A stretch of 13,177 nucleotides of DNA from Bacillota bacterium. GTDB lineage: Bacteria; Bacillota; Negativicutes; Sporomusales; Sporomusaceae. Below are positions 12,568 through 13,177 of the stretch, one piece after another. The stretch is from assembly GCA_023443285.1 (NCBI GenBank), contig JAEZVB010000027.1, forward strand, positions 1 through 13,177, read 5' to 3'. Each line of letters opens with the position of its first letter. The stretch's first letter is position 1. The position numbers were made by a program, and so were the translations under genes. Below the pieces are notes generated by a model. The model ran no database searches. It saw only the letters and a list, made by a program, of their open reading frames with translations, and was not told where the DNA came from.

Positions 12568-12881
12568 TCTATCCCCCCCGAATTAATCTAGCATCTTCTT
12601 AGCTTTGGTCACAATCTGTGGTTTCATCACGCTAGTTTTTCCTTTTTTTCACTCCTTTTCAATACTGTAATTAATATAAATGCAAATAGCGTGCCAACCA
12701 GCACGCTATTAAAAAATACTTGCATTTCGATTTTAAATCATCAATAAGTATGAGACTTCTGCACCTCTTTTGTATTTCCCCATTAAAGCGAGATATCGGC
12801 ATATTACAACTTCGACAAATTTTTCATACTATACCCTTTTTCACTATGAAATTTTTAGTTAGTTTTCCACTCTAACTATGC
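12568..12881. other. Intergenic region upstream of the receiver gene
   Basis: About 310 bases with no firm gene. On the minus strand it holds a candidate 32-codon membrane ORF (12627-12725), a 14-codon ORF (12583-12627) whose ATG overlaps that stop codon, and a 10-bp hairpin (12685-12694 with 12701-12710). GCCGATAT at 12793-12800 (minus) resembles a sigma-28 -10 box, but its -35 is poor. No strong sigma-A promoter for the receiver/MCP operon was found. Confidence 0.45.
12627..12725 (-). CDS. Candidate 32-residue single-span membrane protein
   Basis: The frame opens at ATG 12725 and reads MQVFFNSVLVGTLFAFILIT, then VLKRSEKKEKLA and TGA. It has one hydrophobic stretch of about 15 residues (8-22) followed by a strongly basic cytoplasmic-type tail, the layout of known bacterial small membrane proteins. 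No clear Shine-Dalgarno lies before the ATG, and a hairpin occupies codons 6-14, so it may be chance. The 14-codon frame that overlaps its stop reads MKPQIVTKAKKMLD and ends just before the receiver gene's binding site. I do not recognise either. Confidence 0.3.
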   Translation of the reverse strand: MQVFFNSVLVGTLFAFILITVLKRSEKKEKLA

Positions 12882-12931
12882 AAAAAAAGAAAGCCGATAG
12901 CTATTTGATAAAAAGCATCTTATAGCTATCG
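12882..12931 (-). terminator. Terminator of the outer-membrane protein gene
   Basis: CGATAGCTAT (12895-12904) pairs with ATAGCTATCG (12922-12931), with a small inner GAT/ATC stem in the loop. On the minus strand it is followed by GCTTTC and seven T (12882-12888). It lies 37 bases past the stop at 12968. Confidence 0.85.
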
Positions 12932-12967
12932 ATCTTTATTTTTGTTTACTATTTGGGTACCTAATGT

Positions 12968-13177
12968 TTACCCTCTTCTTACAACATCAACTGGTTCCGG
13001 TTTTGGCTCTTCATTTACAATATTGGTTTGGGGAGTTTCCTCAATTACAGCTTTGGGAGTATCGGGTATAACTTTTACAGGTTCAGGTTTAGGGGTACTT
13101 TTGCGGCCGAGTCTCCAGGTTACGCCTGCGCGGCCCATGTTTTCGCTGCCACTGATTGACCAAGCTAGGTTGTATAG
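12968..13177 (-). CDS. C-terminus of a probable YadA-like outer-membrane protein
   Basis: The last 69 residues of a protein whose start lies beyond the right edge; the frame is open from the edge to TAA at 12968. The first part, LYNLAWSISGSENMGRAGVT then WRLGRK, alternates polar and apolar residues with Gly and aromatic positions as in the final beta-strands of trimeric autotransporter anchors. It is followed by about 43 residues rich in Pro, Glu, Lys and Val with two copies of PKPEPV (29-34 and 58-63), ending DVVRRG. Most outer-membrane barrels end at an aromatic residue of the last strand, so this extra, presumably periplasmic tail is odd. A cell-envelope role is likely; the exact family is uncertain. 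Confidence 0.6.
   Translation of the reverse strand, partial: LYNLAWSISGSENMGRAGVTWRLGRKSTPKPEPVKVIPDTPKAVIEETPQTNIVNEEPKPEPVDVVRRG

Noticed and set aside
12685..12710. GC-rich 10-bp hairpin taken as a terminator
   Set aside because: No T-run follows on the minus strand, and the outer-membrane protein gene already has a much better terminator at 12882-12931.
12793..12800. Sigma-28-like GCCGATAT box upstream of the receiver/MCP operon
   Set aside because: Seven of eight bases match the -10 consensus, but no TAAA-type -35 is present at the right spacing and it is about 225 bases from the start codon.

Overview
The window looks like chromosome of a low-GC, spore-forming, diderm Firmicute, most likely a Negativicute of the Sporomusa/Pelosinus type. 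It has a CotF-type spore coat protein, Firmicute-style strong Shine-Dalgarno sites, and, at the right edge, what looks like the last strand of an outer-membrane beta-barrel protein. The taxonomic call is inference. No tRNA, rRNA, CRISPR array, insertion sequence or prophage was seen.

Layout. 1-1000 (minus): the 5' part of a MarR-type regulator, cut by the left edge, with its own promoter and a palindromic operator candidate, then a CotF-like coat protein ending in a long hairpin. 1001-2465 (plus): a divergent control region with repeated TTATTTTGC motifs, an extended -10 promoter, a 16-codon ORF followed by a hairpin, a 10-TM EamA/DMT exporter, and a 40-residue basic protein. 2549-4833 (minus): a HI0933/BaiN-type flavoprotein, an iron-sulfur flavoprotein-like FMN protein and a YciI-like protein. 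4953-7612 (minus): a compact cadmium/zinc/lead resistance operon, cadC-cadA, with a promoter and a 12-2-12 operator. 7656-9466 (plus, divergent from cad): iscR and a NifS/IscS cysteine desulfurase overlapping by 8 nt, closed by a 19-bp hairpin with no iscU in between. 9487-10149 (minus): a TrhA/hemolysin III membrane protein. 10435-12567 (minus): a stand-alone receiver-domain protein followed by a methyl-accepting chemotaxis protein. 12968-13177 (minus): the C-terminus of a probable YadA-like outer-membrane protein with a Pro/Glu-rich tail.

How the genes fit together. The clearest unit is cadCA: the regulator carries both metal sites of pI258 CadC at a constant +2 offset, which fixes its GTG start inside a longer open frame, and its operator lies between the -10 and the ribosome binding site. 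The neighbouring iscR-iscS pair supplies sulfur for Fe-S clusters and is probably regulated by its own Fe-S sensor. The receiver/MCP pair is probably one signalling operon. I found no clearly new multigene system. The least explained parts are three candidate small ORFs (1188-1238, 2343-2465, 12627-12725), the pre-EamA leader, and the tail of the outer-membrane protein.
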